This document shows positions 21,356 to 34,147 of a stretch of 64,000 nt of DNA, in pieces. The notes beneath the pieces were generated by a model, which did no database searches, was not told the origin of the DNA, and was given only the letters and a program-made list of their open reading frames with translations. Both the position numbers and the translations under genes were made by a program. Every line of letters starts with the position of its first letter. The first letter of the stretch is position 1. This stretch comes from Trichopria drosophilae (lineage: Eukaryota > Arthropoda > Insecta > Hymenoptera > Diapriidae): positions 30,181,501 through 30,245,500 of the forward strand of contig CM059586.1 in the NCBI GenBank assembly GCA_030407085.1, written 5' to 3'.

Positions 21356-22418
21356 CGTGTAGTTAATGAGTACAGTACACTGGAATATTTCTTTGTTTAT
21401 GAGTTTCTTTTGGGCATTGATTGCATGTGTGACCAAAATATCTATTATTTTTGTAGAAACCCATTAATTTGACTTGCTGCGGCTTAAATTTGATATATGG
21501 GCAAATCTCTAGAACTTTTAAACCGTGGAGTCCTGTGACACTACTTGAACGTCATTGCTTTCACACAAATGCTATATTTTTTTTATACTTCAAGATATCA
21601 TAAATAAAAAGCTTGGTGAATTTCGAAGTCGCCCGACGTTACAGAGACGCTCTATAATTATTTATAGATAAAAAAATAATGAAATTTCATGCGTCCCTTG
21701 CATGTTTTTTTTACTCTTATGAGTATTGTATTTGCGCCGCGTGAGTTAACCTTGTGTTTTTAGCGCGAAATGTAGGCAAACATCTCATAAAGCAATATAT
21801 TCATATGAATTATATGTGCCACACATTTAATTGTATAGAGTGAGCCTACAGTACCCGTCCCTTGAATTTCGTAAATTCTAAACTTATTTAAACTTGTTTA
21901 TTTATTATCCGCGCCGTCTTAGAAATCGAATATTTATTGTTTTTGGTTATTAAAGGACACAATAATAAAGTGTTTGCCACTTTACTCATTTGTGTGCGCC
22001 TTAAACTGTTGATGTTATACAAGTGTAAACATACATTCCAAAAATGTGCCAATTTCAGAAAATTGACTCTTTTTTCGTGGCACATTCAAAATATCGCCAA
22101 TATCAAGTTGTTGTTCGGTGTGCTGGTAAGTAAATACCTTATATAAGTATGTAAAGTGCGCGGCATTCTTATATTTTACATATTTTCAAAGTTATTGAAA
22201 GAACTATTTATAAAGTCGTAATTTAACGATGAATTAAACACTGTAAGCTTAGTAACATTGTGGTCAGAAACTAAAAGTATGTTTATTCAGATAAAATTTG
22301 GTGTTCTTTATGTGTTTAAAGAAAAACAATTCTTTATTATACTTGTTTAAGCACTGTCTTTCAAATTAGAGCTATTGTAAAACAAAATATGCATTTCGAG
22401 TCTATGTATAAGTGATAA
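21356..22418. other. intergenic, no gene seen
   Basis: AT-rich sequence downstream of the GNL3 gene. Short open frames overlap on both strands without domain or codon signal. Confidence 0.45.
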
Positions 22419-22572
22419 CCCGGGAAAAAATGAATCATATATGGATCATATATGAACCATATATATAATCCATATATAATTATATATAATCCATGTATAA
22501 TTATATATGCTCATATATGAATTTTGACCTGATATAACTGCATATACTCGTATATGAGCATATGTGCTATTA
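22419..22572. repeat. ATATATG word array with one CCCGGG end
   Basis: It starts CCCGGGAAAAAATGAATCAT and then repeats CATATATGG/CCATATATAA words for ~150 bp. The start resembles the other CCC-ended word elements, but no matching GGG end was found, so it may be truncated. Confidence 0.45.
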
Positions 22573-22589
22573 TATAAATTTGCTATACA

Positions 22590-22765
22590 GGAGTTTTCGA
22601 GCTGATGATTACGAATCTGAGCTCAGATTTTGAAATTTCAATGTGGCAGATCCAATTTTAACGAAATCTACTAATAACTTCATTTTTCACCGCCATCTTG
22701 GATCCGCCATTTTGAATTTCCAAAATCTGAACTCAGATTCATAATCGGCGACCTCGGAAACCCTA
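22590..22765. repeat. dispersed GATTACGAATCTGAG / GGATCCGCCATTTTGAA repeat
   Basis: Palindromic: GATTACGAATCTGAGCTCAG on the left returns as CTGAACTCAGATTCATAATC on the right. It shares the 'gtcgctgattacgaat' and 'ttcaaaatggcggatcc' modules with 46610-46785 and 48360-49760. Confidence 0.65.
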
Positions 22766-23255
22766 TTATACACAATCTTAGGGCGATCCAATTAAGCATT
22801 TACCTGTAATCCTATTTTTTTTATAAAAATGATAATTTTTATTGGTTTATTTAATTATAAAACAAAATATTAAATAATTATTGCTTAAAATGCAATGTTA
22901 TATGCATCTTCAACACTCACATAAGTGATATTTTTAAAAAATTGGGCGGAAATGCGTTATTTAATTATTAACCTTTCAAAAAATCAAAATTTCAAGCTCA
23001 TCCCGGTGGTCAATATTTTGGACATTGTACCGCAAAGTTTTAATGCCGTTGAGTAAAAAGGATGCACGAGCATGCATTTTTACTTCTTATGTAGATATGA
23101 ATACATATACCCAACGCCAATGTTGTGCTTGAAGTTTAAAAAAAAAATTTATTGAGAGGCTGAAATTTAAAAGTTCCAGAGATTTGCCCATATCCATTCG
23201 ATTTTAAATACCCCTGTTAGTCGTTTTCTCAGGTTTGTGTTAAATATTTTTTATT
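22766..23255. other. intergenic, no gene seen
   Basis: AT-rich, no recognisable features. Confidence 0.4.
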
Positions 23256-24029
23256 TTAACCCATTAACGCCCAAGAGGACACAAATTTCACCAAGATTTT
23301 CGGAATATTTCTTGACATTAAAATTCAATTAAAAAAATTGTAGACAAATCATTTTCCACGTAAAATTGATCGATTTTTTAACTGACAAATATTTTTTAAT
23401 CGGTATTTTTACATTGAAAACGGTTAGGGAGATCAGTGATCGGTGAAAATATCGTGTCCTCGAACCTTTAACTTTGAAATGTGCATGATAGCATTTTGAA
23501 AATTAAGTTGGAAACTGTCAAGATGGCAGCTCAGACACGAAAAGATCGGCGAAAAGTTCCTGAATTTTTTATTCGAAAATGATAGGCTTTTGGAAAAAAT
23601 GTCGCTAAACAAAAAGTTCTTAGAATTGGTCAAAGAATACGCTCAAATTTTTTCAGAATTTTTAAAACACTTTTCTTCATTTTCAAAATGGAAAAATTTT
23701 GAAAAAATTTCGAGGTTTTTTTTATCAATTCTAAGAACTTTTTGTTCCGTCACAATTTTTGCGAAAGTCATTTCCAAATAAAAAATTTCTGAACTTTTCA
23801 AAAAATAGGATGACAGGAATTTTGTTATTTAAAAATTATAGAATTTCACAATTTTTCATATTTTTTCAAAATTTTGGGATTTTGAAAATGAAGAAAAGTG
23901 TTTTAAAAATTCTGAAAAAATTTGAGCGTATTCTTTGATCAATTCTAAGAACTTTTTGTTCAGCGATATTTTTTCCAAAAGCCTATCATTTTCGAATAAA
24001 AAATTCTGGAGCTTTTCGCCGTTCTTTTG

Positions 24030-27000
24030 TATTTGTATTTATTTGAAATTAAGCCTTGATGGCGATACATCGCGTTATCTTATGGCTATTCTATATATAA
24101 ATTTGAGCATTAGAAAGTTATGAAATTTTTAATAAGTACATGGTGCTATAATACATTGTGAGATAGTATGAACTGTTAAGCAAAGTATACGATAAAAATA
24201 TAGAGTGAAATGATGTACGAATAAAAGCATGAGAATGGACAGGACTTGATCATCGGAAGTAATCAAGTATAGACATGTAGGAAATATGGATTTGTTGAAT
24301 TAGATGACGGTTTATCATGGGACTGAAGAAGTGATTTGAATTGAGATATGGAGCTAGAAGAGCGATAGTTCCAGAGCCTAGTTGCCAGTAGCGTGAAGGA
24401 TCCCGAATACACCCGAGTGTTTGAGAAGGGAACTAAGAGATCACCCTCTGTAACTCGCGTTACACGGCGTGCAGACGAGTCTCGAAAGGAAAAAAGTTCG
24501 TACAAATACTGGGGTTCACGGTTCGTTAAGATATTGTATGTAAGGCTTCCAACAAAATACAGTGTCTGTACTTTATTGGAAGCCATCCCAGTTTACGACG
24601 GTAAGATGTAACGTGGTTATCTCTTTTGAGGGTGAATATGAACCGCACGTACTGATTCAACAGCCTCTGACATTTGTCTCTACGTGTTGATGAGATATCA
24701 GTGTACGCTACACAGCTATAGTCCAAGTATGGAAAGATCAATGAGACGACGAGATGCCTACGTAAGTTGATGGATAGAGCGTTTTTATTATATTTGAGTC
24801 GGTGTAGCGTGAAATTAACACATCTTGCAATATGCAAGATTTGAGCATTCCAAGTCAACGAGGAGTCGAGACGAAGCCCAAGATTTATGACATGGTTATT
24901 AATGCAGACTGGTAGTCCTCCCACTTCAATAATAGGAAGCGATGAGATGTCAATATTCCGAAGGTTGGTGGAAGACCCCAAGAATATAGCTTGTGTTTTC
25001 GAGAAGTTTAGAGTAAGACCAGTATTTTTTGCGTAATTAAGAACCGCAGATACGTCCGAATTGATGCGACAGATGGCAGTTGGCAGGTCGACTGGTTTGA
25101 CCTGAGTCATTATCTGCAGATCATCCGCATAAAGCATGTGACTAGTATAAGACAAAATTGATGAAATATCATTAATTAATATCGAAAATAAAAGGGGGCC
25201 CAGGATTGAACCCTGAGGGACTCCCGCAAGTACGTCCACCCAATTTGACAACTCTCCATTCGCACCTATTACAGCTTGTTTACGACCGATCAAGTAGGAT
25301 GCAAACCATCTTAAGGCAGGGGAAGACACTCTGAGGTCCTTGAGTTTTCGAAGAAGTACGGGAATGTCGACAGTGTCAAACGTCTTGGAGAAGTCAAACA
25401 GGACGAGTACTGTGGCACAACCGTTGTCGATACCTTTTCGGACATAATCAGTTACCTTGACTAGTACTGTTTGAGTACTACATCCTCTACGAAAGCCACA
25501 TTGTTTAGGATCTAGAAGTGTATTTGTTTTTAAATAGGTCAGAAGTGCCTCGCTAACAAGACGCTCCAGTATCTTCGCGAGAAAACAGAGGATAGCAATG
25601 GGCCTATAGTCGGAGGGCAGTAAAGGGGTGGGTATCTTGTTAATTGGTCTAATGATCGCCCTCTTCCATTCTTCGGGGAATTGCCCAAATCTCAGGCTTA
25701 AGTTAATAAAATCCCCTTAAGGGGATCGAGTACGATGTTAGATATAGCTGGCTACTCAGCATCCAGACAATGAAATCCTAGCCCATCTTGCCCCACTGAT
25801 TTGGACCAGATAGAGTTGAATGCAAGTTTCAGAGTAAGAAGAGAAACATCAGGTAGAAAAAACATATCGGATGAATCAGCATAGTTGAAGAATTGAGATG
25901 GGAGATCAATAGAGTTACGAGTCAAGTTCCTGTTAGAGATAGAGCAAAAGTAATCGTTAAGTTCGTTCGGTGTGCAGATCAGATTGGGTAGGGGAGATTT
26001 AGGTTTTATTAGGCGTAATCTTCTAAGTTCCTGCCAGATGGCTTTCGAATCTGTAAGGGGTGCTAGACGGCTCGCACAGTATTTCGAATGGGCATTAGAA
26101 ATCTGTCGACGAACCTTATTACGCATCTCCTTATAGTCAACATACGCCAGTAGATCTTTCTTACGTTTGTAAGTCGAGTAAAGTTGATTTCTACGTTTAA
26201 TGAGCGAAAGAACATGTTTGTTTATCCAGGGGTTACGAGGTTTGCTAGGAATACAGGTTGAAATTGGGGCATGCTTGTCATAAACTCTCGACAGAGTGCT
26301 CATGATAAAATTTAATTTATCATCGATGTGATATGACGACCAATAAGGAGACCAGTTAGTTGCCTCGAGGTCAGAAATGAGTTTGCTGGTAGAAAACGAT
26401 TTGATATTACGATAAGTGAATGGGTGTGAGAGCGGAGGGTTCGTTTTAAGGTTATATTCGATGTCGATGAGGTCATGATTGAACGTGGAAGGTCCATTTG
26501 ATTGAGTGAAGGAGAGAAGTTTGTCCTTATCATCCACAAGACAATGGTCAATCCATGATGTTGATGTAGAGGTGAAATGAGTGGCGGAATATGGTACTAT
26601 ATAAAGGTTAAAGGAAGAAGCAAAATTCCGAAGAAAATTAGAGGCGTAGTCCTCATTGCTCAGATTAATATTAAGATCTCCCATGATTACGATGTTAGAA
26701 TACAGATGGATCAGGTTGCAAAGTTCGGTTTCCAATTCTTTGAACATCGGCGCGTTGGGAGGTCTATACGCCGAAATCAGCAGCAGGGGCGGTGATGTTT
26801 GAAAGGAAAGCTCTATGAACATGAACTCTGTTTTGGTCAGGTAGGTAGTGGATTGGACTTCGGATGAGGACAAGATGCAACGAGATGAGATAGAGTCGTG
26901 AACATAGACAGCTACACCTCCGCCTCTCTTATGACGTCTGTCCGCTCTGTAGATAACATAATTTTTAAGTTCCATCATATCATTCGGGGTAACTTCGCTC

Positions 27001-27341
27001 AACCATGATTCTGAGATACAAATAGCATGATAAAAGTGTGACGTAAAAAATAAGTTCAGGTTTGCCATACGGCCCTGAGCAAGTAAGGACTGGGAATTTA
27101 GATGGCATAAACGGAGGTATCCCGAAGACGGTTTGGACGTTACGTAAGATAAAAGTTCAGCTTTATCGGATTGAACATTGTGATTTACAGACGGAATTGC
27201 AGTATTCGACGTAGAAATAGAATTATCAAAAATAGAACGCGGTTGATTCGAAGTGAAGATAGCAGGAGACGTTGCAATTGTAGTGACATTGAGAAGCGGA
27301 AGATGCGGATGACGTGACTGCGCAGAAGTTGCCAGAGATTG
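24030..27341 (-). mobile_element. 5'-truncated CR1/Jockey-type LINE
   Basis: Inserted on the minus strand into the palindromic element. CTTTT at 24025-24029 and 27342-27346 is the likely target duplication, judged against the mirror arm of the host element (23530-23550). The 3' end carries a short TACAAA-like tail. Only ORF2 remains: the frame is open right up to the 5' junction, so ORF1 was lost on insertion. Confidence 0.82.
24263..27341 (-). pseudogene. LINE ORF2 (endonuclease and reverse transcriptase), disrupted
   Basis: The first segment (27341-25752) starts before the Met at 27068 (CHLNSQSLLAQGRM...) and contains the endonuclease: ICISESWLS, RRHKRGGGVAVYV, ISAYRPPNAP, GDLNINLS, SWIDHCLVDD and NHDLIDIE. 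A stop at 25752 and a frameshift near 25700 interrupt the start of the reverse transcriptase. It continues through FGQFPEEWKRA, DYRPIAIL and FDFSK to GSILGPLLFSI and the catalytic YADDLQI (25329-24526). A second frameshift near 24560 leads into the C-terminus, which ends near RLWNYRSSSSISQFKSLL. It cannot make a full protein. CR1/Jockey-group membership is judged from motifs; the exact clade is uncertain. Confidence 0.85.
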
Positions 27342-27713
27342 CTTTTCGTGTTTGAGCCGTCATTTTGACAGTTCCGAACTTCATTTTCAAAATGATATCA
27401 TGTACATTTCAAAGTTAATTAAAGGATCGAGGACACGATATTTTCAGCGATCAGTGATCTCCTTAACCGTTTTCAATGTGAAAATGCGGATTAAAAAATA
27501 TTTGTCAGTGAAAAAATCTGATTTTTTTGTGAAAAACCAAGCATAACTTTTTCGGAATGGACTCGATTGATTTTTTAATGGCAGATTCGGAAAGATCGAT
27601 CAATTTTACGTCGAAAATATTTTGTCTAAAATCTGTTTAATTGAATTTTAATGTCAAGAAATATTCCGAAAATTTTGGTGAAATTTGTGTCCTCTTGGGC
27701 GTTAATGGGTTAA

Positions 27714-28600
27714 TAGTTAATTCACGAGTCGAGAACTATAATGTCTGCATTACATGTGTCAGTAAGTCAGTCAATATTTACTCCTAAGCAACTGTTTTTG
27801 TAGCTCCGATAATTCTCAAACAAATAAACAATATATATTAAGTTTTATAATTGCATATCGTCAAATTAACCTGATCAAAATTTAAATAACTTATCCCCGC
27901 CCTAAATTATGCCGTCCAAAGTTAGATGTCTATCTTAAGTTATACATTTGACTTGTCCAAATTTATACCACTTTCTTCCTCTCCACACCGGGCCTCAAGG
28001 GTGGGAAAGTTTGACTAAAATGCATCCAAAATCGAGTTTCGGGGAACGTTTCCACATTATTTCTAGAGTGAAAATCAGTTCGATTAAAAATCGTAGCTGC
28101 TCCCTTTTTTGAGATACAGGATTTTTGTGTTTTAGTTATTATAATGAAAAAAAAATTATATCTGCTGTATTTTCGAACATAAAAGAGGGCCGATTTTGAT
28201 GAAATTTTGCCCCGAGTTCTATCTCATATATCTTCGCCCCCAACCATCCCTAAAGTGAAAACGAGTTTCTACGAATATTCTTTAAAATATTGAATACATC
28301 AAAAAAGGTTTCAAACAAATGTTTGTCGCAAAAATTGCGGATTCAATATTGAGCGTGATATATTTATGAAATTCGATATTTAAGAATTATTTTGATTCCG
28401 ATCCCGATTCTCAGGTGAGCATTCTAAAATGGTAAACACTTTCTTGTTGGTGAGTTCACGTTTTGAATGTCATGTTTTTTTCAAGTTATTGATATCGACA
28501 CCATGAGCAACTATTCAGTCAGCGCGCTGCAGCGTTTTATGTTTAATAAAATATTTTTTATCATTTTCAAAGAACAGACGTGTAGTTTTTACAAAAAATT
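27714..28600. other. intergenic, no gene seen
   Basis: AT-rich sequence with short open frames only. It includes text such as 'gatgaaattttgccccgagttc' that looks repeat-derived, but no boundaries are visible. Confidence 0.4.
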
Positions 28601-28625
28601 CCGGTTTCATACTTCTATATCGAGA

Positions 28626-28724
28626 GGCTATTATACCGGGACTCTTCTGTATAAGGAGACAGAACCGGGTAAATATGCCGGGACGCATTTATAGCGAGAC
28701 GCAATTATACCAGGACTCCACTGT
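28626..28724. mobile_element. decayed Tigger/pogo-type MITE end(s)
   Basis: TTATACCGGGACTCTTCTGTA and TTATACCAGGACTCCACTGTA are two consecutive right ends of the 13782-14043 family. The left part is missing, so it is truncated or nested. Confidence 0.55.
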
Positions 28725-28725
28725 A

Positions 28726-30590
28726 CTTTATAACCTGACAAATTAATGTGAAATTCGACCATTTTTAATTCTAATAAGTAAATAGTTTTGATTCAATTTT
28801 TATCAGCAGAATTTTCTATAAGTCTTTTTTGTTCCTTTTTGAAGACGGTGGCTTGAATACGTCAAATCAGCAATTTGTATTATTATTTATTTATTTTTTA
28901 ATATACAGACCAAGCGGTCCTTTTCACAATATGAAAGCAATGATCCTGATACATTGTTATATTCGTAATCAAGAAGACAAAACATATTGAAATAGCGTAT
29001 TGATTTTTATTATTTAAAACGTAAATGAGACTGAATTATTTGGAAAATTTCCAATCGATTTGCGCTATTTCAATATTTTTTACTTAAATCACGGGTTTTA
29101 GAGCAAAAATGGGTTTTTAAAATTTAATTTGAAAAAATGTCAAATTTTACTAAATTAAAGATTGTGAGACTTCTATAAGAGATAAAGACTTGAAATTTTA
29201 CGTAGACACATATTTTTCGATGTATGTAGAAATCACCAACAAACATATTAAAATAGCGTATTGATTTTTATTATTTTTATTTACTAATTTGTTCAATACT
29301 TAAATCAATATTTGTTACATAATTATTTTGAATGTCATAATGTATTATGTAAAACTGAAGTGCCATGTTCAATGCTTTTCAAGGCTTTGCTTATTATTCA
29401 AATAATTTTACGTCAATTGTACTGAATTATCCCGGATACCTGCCAAAATGTGAATCATTTTTAATGCTTCATTATAGAAACCACAAAAAATTAATATGAA
29501 GTCATCCGTCATTCCTGTCCCCAAAGGAATGCTTATTAAAAATTGTCTTGTAATAGACGCGGAGAATTTTAAAAATAATAATAATTAATTATTTGTTACC
29601 GTTTAGTTCACCGAAAGAGAAAAAGTAAAAACTGTTTCTGTTTAGCAAGTAGATATAATGTTTGAACCGTAAAAGAGCAATTAAAATTCGAAATTGTAAA
29701 ATAACTTTTACAAAAAATAAATTTTTTTGTAAACTTTTATATATCAAAAATATTTGCGTATGTTTTTATAACTCTGTTGTATTTGTATGCTTTATAAATG
29801 TCGATAAAAGTTAAAAAATCAGTATTTTTTCATTTGTCTTCCTAAAAAAGGGCAAAATAAACAAAAAATATACTAAATCTTTTTTGTAGATCATAAAATG
29901 TCCTTTAAAAGAGTCAGTGAACGTTTTCATCTAAAGTCAATAGCTAAATCACGATCAGCATTGGAAGTTATAGCACATCTTATTTAGATTAGAGAATACT
30001 TTACAAGATGATAGTCCGGAGTTATGTGTAATTTAACTATTAATTTTAGACGACGTATTTTTTACTGACTTTTTCGAAGGAAATTTTGTGCTCTACAAAA
30101 AAGGTTGAGTAGGTATAGTGTACCTTGCACCCTTTTCGATATAGAAGCCATAAACTGAAAAAATACTGATTTTTCAACTTTAACGACATATCCAAAGCAT
30201 ACACATAAATTTTTTACCATGGAAGCAATCGGTAGCCTAATATTTAAAATTATGTAACTTCTATGCACACAGAGATAAATGAGTTTTATTTTCTTTAAGT
30301 ATTTTTTAAAAACGTTCCCTTACCTTACACATATTGCATAAAATTCTAGAGATTTCAAACTTTAAAGAAAACAATTTTTCCGAAATTCCAATTTTTCATG
30401 AAACTAGTGGCTGTCGCCTTGATGGTTGCGTGTTTTATCGAAAATTGAAAAACCCAGCAGAATTTCCTATTATTAAAGACCTAGATAGTATGACTCCAGC
30501 AGAATAGAGAAAATCTTAGGCTTCTAGAAACTAATAGGTCTTGGACGTAAAATCTTTCAAATATTTCCCATTCAAATGTTAATTCATTAC
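28726..30590. other. repeat-derived intergenic DNA
   Basis: No gene. It contains the ~210-bp direct repeat described next and AT-rich filler; short open frames have no recognisable domain. Confidence 0.4.
29015..29225 (+). repeat. ~210-bp dispersed repeat (copy 1; copy 2 at 33940-34145)
   Basis: Shared blocks include AAACGTAAATG-GACTGAATT, GAGCAAAAATGGGTTTTTAA, AAAGATTGTGAGACTT and AGACTTGAAATTTTAC. Both copies lie in the same orientation. Family unknown. Confidence 0.8.
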
Positions 30591-30893
30591 GTGCACATTA
30601 TTATTATCATCAAATCGAAAATTTACTCAGAACGTCCATCATCCGACTCTTGGCCCTTATAGTGAAATAGTTTGGTACGAAATGATCGAGCCATAAAGTC
30701 AGTTATTGGGAGAAACTGATATTTATTAGGTGGTGGTACTTGCTACACCTATGAATCTATAATACATGTAGTTTTAGATAGATCGAGTAATAGCGCGATA
30801 AATGAGCCTAAATTAATTATTTAAAGATACCCATACCACCAATTAGCAATTTACTACTAGCAGTAATTTATTGGAGATCAGAAAGTAACGTTT

Positions 30894-31112
30894 TTGCGGA
30901 CGTTAAATCGAAACTCATTCATTCAGTACTTGCCAACATTAAAAAATGTAATCATCACTGGAGACCTCAATTGTGATCTACAATCTATTAGTTTTCACAC
31001 AACATGTTTAAGGCAATTTTTTTCTGAACACTCCTTCTGCTCTAAACCATTTGGTCCCACGAATCACTGTCTACATAATAGCTCGCACCCACATCTCGAA
31101 GTCATTACAGAA
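30894..31112 (+). pseudogene. LINE endonuclease fragment (CR1/Jockey-like)
   Basis: The translated stretch has NVIITGDLNCDL, the endonuclease catalytic block, then LRQFFSEHSFCSKPFGPTNH, the usual following segment. It is cut at 31113 by a GGTGCACC element end, and the rest of the LINE is missing. It is too short to name a family. Confidence 0.6.
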
Positions 31113-31275
31113 GGTGCACCTCAAAATCCGACAAATCATAAAACAGACACTTAAAAACGCGACATTCAAAAACCATACATTTAAAAACCAGAAGTTTCAA
31201 AAATACACATTCAAAAACAAAAAAATGCACACATATTTGGAAAGTCTGTTTTTTGAAATATTGTCTCACATATGA
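31113..31275. mobile_element. GGTGCACCTC word element, left end and truncated body
   Basis: Starts GGTGCACCTCAAAATCCGAC, then repeats AAAAACCA-ACATT words. There is no clean right end; the first 50 bp match 53905 and 58382. Confidence 0.6.
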
Positions 31276-31496
31276 TGCTGTAGCAGTGGCCAGGAACAAA
31301 GTTCCGAAAATCAACACATCAAAAGGCCAAAATTTCGATATAGCATGACTCAAGCGTGATTTTCTTCACTTTGCATATGAAAATTGGGCAAAAAGAAAGC
31401 AAATTAAAATATCTGGGACTCACGCAATATCGAAATTTTAGCCTTTCGGGGTTTTGATTTTCGGAAGTTTGCTCCCCGGCCGTAGCACAAGTAGAA

Positions 31497-31980
31497 TTGA
31501 TAACATTTCTGAAAGAAAGATTTAATATTTCCAAAATTAACTATTTCATGGATCGAAATAGGTCGCAGTTCAAAAATAAGAAATGCTTTGTGAATTTGTT
31601 GCATCAGTTTGAAGATTTTGGGCTAGAAGCAGAATGGCATTTCTTTGAAACGGCCCATGGTAAGGGGCCATGTGATGATTTGGGCCATCAAATGAAACGT
31701 ATAGCAGACGTATAGCTAGTTTGAAAGTGGGTATAAAAAATTAAATAATAGAGCGAAACAGTTTGAATGGGTTCGTGATAACGTCAAAAACGTGCATTCT
31801 GTTCTCAAGATCATTAGGAACAAATTAAGGAGAAACTATCAATACGATTTGAGAAAGCCAAAACCGGGAAAGGCGCTGCCTTGTGTCATTGTGTCATTCC
31901 CACGAATATCCTCAAATCTGTAAAATTTAAGACTTATAGTACCTTGAAAGATATAAGGAAGTTACAAGGCTATGAAAATA
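31497..31980 (+). pseudogene. fragment of an unknown invertebrate ORF (EWHFF..HGKGPCD motif)
   Basis: A 72-codon frame reads ...INYFMDRNRSQFKNKKCFVN then AEWHFFETAHGKGPCDDLGH and MKRIADV. I recognise the WHFFATSHGKGPCDG-like motif from many uncharacterised arthropod and cnidarian proteins. After the stop, a second frame with KQFEWVRDNVKNVHSVLKII continues and seems to belong to the same protein. Function unknown. Frame breaks and repeat surroundings suggest a dead, possibly transposon-carried copy. Confidence 0.5.
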
Positions 31981-32699
31981 AATAAATACTATATTATTGA
32001 TTTAAGTTAGTCAATTGTTTTCCTTATCACCTAAGACTTGGAATGGTTAGCTTTCCCAATTATCTCTAGACCGGATATCGAACCCAAGACTTTCTACATT
32101 AAGTAGAAGAACCCAAGACCTTCTACGTTAAGAATATGCCGGACAACATATTTTTTTCTGTCTTATACTTTCGAGTGAATTATTGTAAAATGTCAAAAAA
32201 TATATACGACCTTTTTTTTTTTTTTTTTTTTGCGTGTTTTTTACGACATTTTATCGGACCGAAAGTCGCTTGAAGTTTGAACTTTTAATGAAGTGTTTTT
32301 TTTTTCAGTTTTGTTGGTGACAGTTCTCGAAACATTCACTAACACATTCATTAAAAAGCGAATTTTCACATTGTAAATCGGAATTTCATAAAAATCGATA
32401 CATGTAAGTTATTTCTGCGATTTTGACCCAATCGTTATTATCAATTATTCCTAGGACGGTCAAAAAAACTCATGAGTTTTCAATTCTTGGAAAGTATCGA
32501 AAAACAATGCACCCGTTTTTTTAGTTTTATTTCAATTGATATTAACCTGGCCTGCAAGTCGTTTGAAGTTCGAATTCCTAACGATAAACTGGCCTTTTTT
32601 TTAATTATTCATCATAATTTTAAAAACAAAACTCATTAAAGTTATTTAACATCAAAATAAAAAAAAGATCAACAAACCGAAAAATTTCGTTAATAATAT
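31981..32699. other. intergenic, no gene seen
   Basis: AT-rich with a long T-tract near 32210-32231. 32075-32133 holds a short duplication (ACCCAAGACTTTCTACATTAAG / ACCCAAGACCTTCTACGTTA). Confidence 0.4.
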
Positions 32700-33935
32700 A
32701 TTCGTAAGTTTTTTTTTTTAGTTAAAAAATATGTTTTTTAAACATTTGGCTCAAATATTCAGGAAAGATTGTTAAAAGTACATACTTTGAAATGATTACA
32801 TAAGCGATCTGGGTTTTTTAGTTTTTTGCTATATTTTAAAAAAATAGCGTGAAAATTCTTTTTTTTTCAATAATTTGTCCTACTTTCGCGTACTATTGCG
32901 CATGCGCAGTTTCGGAGAAAAAAATTTGAACCTAAATTTGAATTCTTTGTAAAATGTCGAATCAATTATGCACTCTGATACTTTATTTTAATTTATTTTC
33001 TTGGTAAATTCTGTCGAAAATAAATTAAAATAAAGTGTCAGACTGCATAATTTGGAAATTTATCAAGAGTTTTAATGTATATGAGAATTTCCTGGATTTT
33101 TTTCTCACATTGAAATTCGTATATATTTTTTGTGCTTATAGCAAAATGAACGTAGAAAATTAACATTTCTTGTTCAAGGAAAATTATTGTAAAATATAAT
33201 AAACATTTTTTAAATTTATTATAATTTAAACATTTGTGTTTTTTCCATACAAATAAAGTATTACAGACTTTTTTTATTTTACAAATTCTTTTTCAAATAT
33301 TCATTAAATAACTTTATAACTTTAGTATGGTTCACATTATATTTATCCAATGATTGAATTATGGAGGTATTCATATAACAAAGTATTTTTGAAAATAGAA
33401 CTTTTAAAACAATCGGATCATCAGGTCAATCAAAGAAAGTGTTAAAACTTTTGTAAGACGACTTTCTATTTTTTAAATTCTAAGGTTTAGATTGCACTTT
33501 CTGGGTATACTAATATTTCGGCTGTAAAAAAATGTTCAATGCGAAAAAAAATCTAAAAAATTCTCATATACTTCAATCTCTTGATAGATTTCCAATCAAT
33601 TATCCATTCTGATACTTTATTTTAATTTATTTTCGCTAGAATTTATCAAGAAAATAAATTAAAATAAAGTATCAGAGTGCATAATCGATTGGAAATTTTT
33701 CAAGGAATCCAAATTTGGATTCAGATTTCTTCTTTAAAGTTACGCATGCTTGCAAAACTGGGACAAATCTTGGAAAAAAAATCCCAGATCACTTATAAAA
33801 TCATTTCAAAGTATGTACTTTTAACTATCTTTCATGAAAATTTGAGCCGAACCGAAATATGTGTTTTAAATGATGAATTTTTATTGAAAAAATCGTTTTT
33901 TTTTATCTACTGTTCATGCTTTAAAATTTAGCTAA
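32700..33935. repeat. large imperfect palindrome with hairpin pairs
   Basis: The block GTTAAAAGTACATACTTTGA (32774) and the following AATGATTACATAAGCGATCTGGG return inverted at 33786-33828 (CCCAGATCACTTATAAAATC...). Between them lie two ~90-bp perfect-arm hairpins, 32966-33055 and 33598-33692, each with stems ACTTTATTTTAATTTATTTTC. This is likely a degraded foldback transposon; no coding content. Confidence 0.6.
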
Positions 33936-33939
33936 GAAA

Positions 33940-34145
33940 CGTAAATGGGACTGAATTCCTTGGGAAATTTCCAATCAATTTGCACTATTTAAATTTTTTT
34001 TTTTCTAAAATCACGGCTTTTAGAGCAAAAATGGGTTTTTAAAATTTAATTTGAAAAAATCTCAAATTTTACTAAGTTAAAGATTGTGAGACTTTTATAA
34101 GAGATGAAGACTTGAAATTTTACCTAGACCCATATTTTTCGTGTG
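33940..34145 (+). repeat. ~210-bp dispersed repeat (copy 2)
   Basis: Matches 29015-29225 in the same orientation. A MITE is inserted directly after it, and the repeat probably continues beyond 34414. Confidence 0.8.
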
Positions 34146-34147
34146 TA

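Larger units (their letters stand above)
23260..27709. mobile_element. TTAA-flanked palindromic element (piggyBac-type MITE) split by a LINE
   Basis: TTAA at 23256-23259 and 27710-27713. Ends CCCATTAACGCCCAAGAGGA and its inverse; the inverted repeats run ~290 bp (23260-23550 against 27347-27709). The interior 23555-24020 is itself a palindrome with AAAAAGTTCTTAGAATTGGT modules. Without the LINE it is about 1.13 kb and non-coding. TTAA plus a CCC start suggests mobilisation by a piggyBac-type transposase (inference). Confidence 0.8.
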
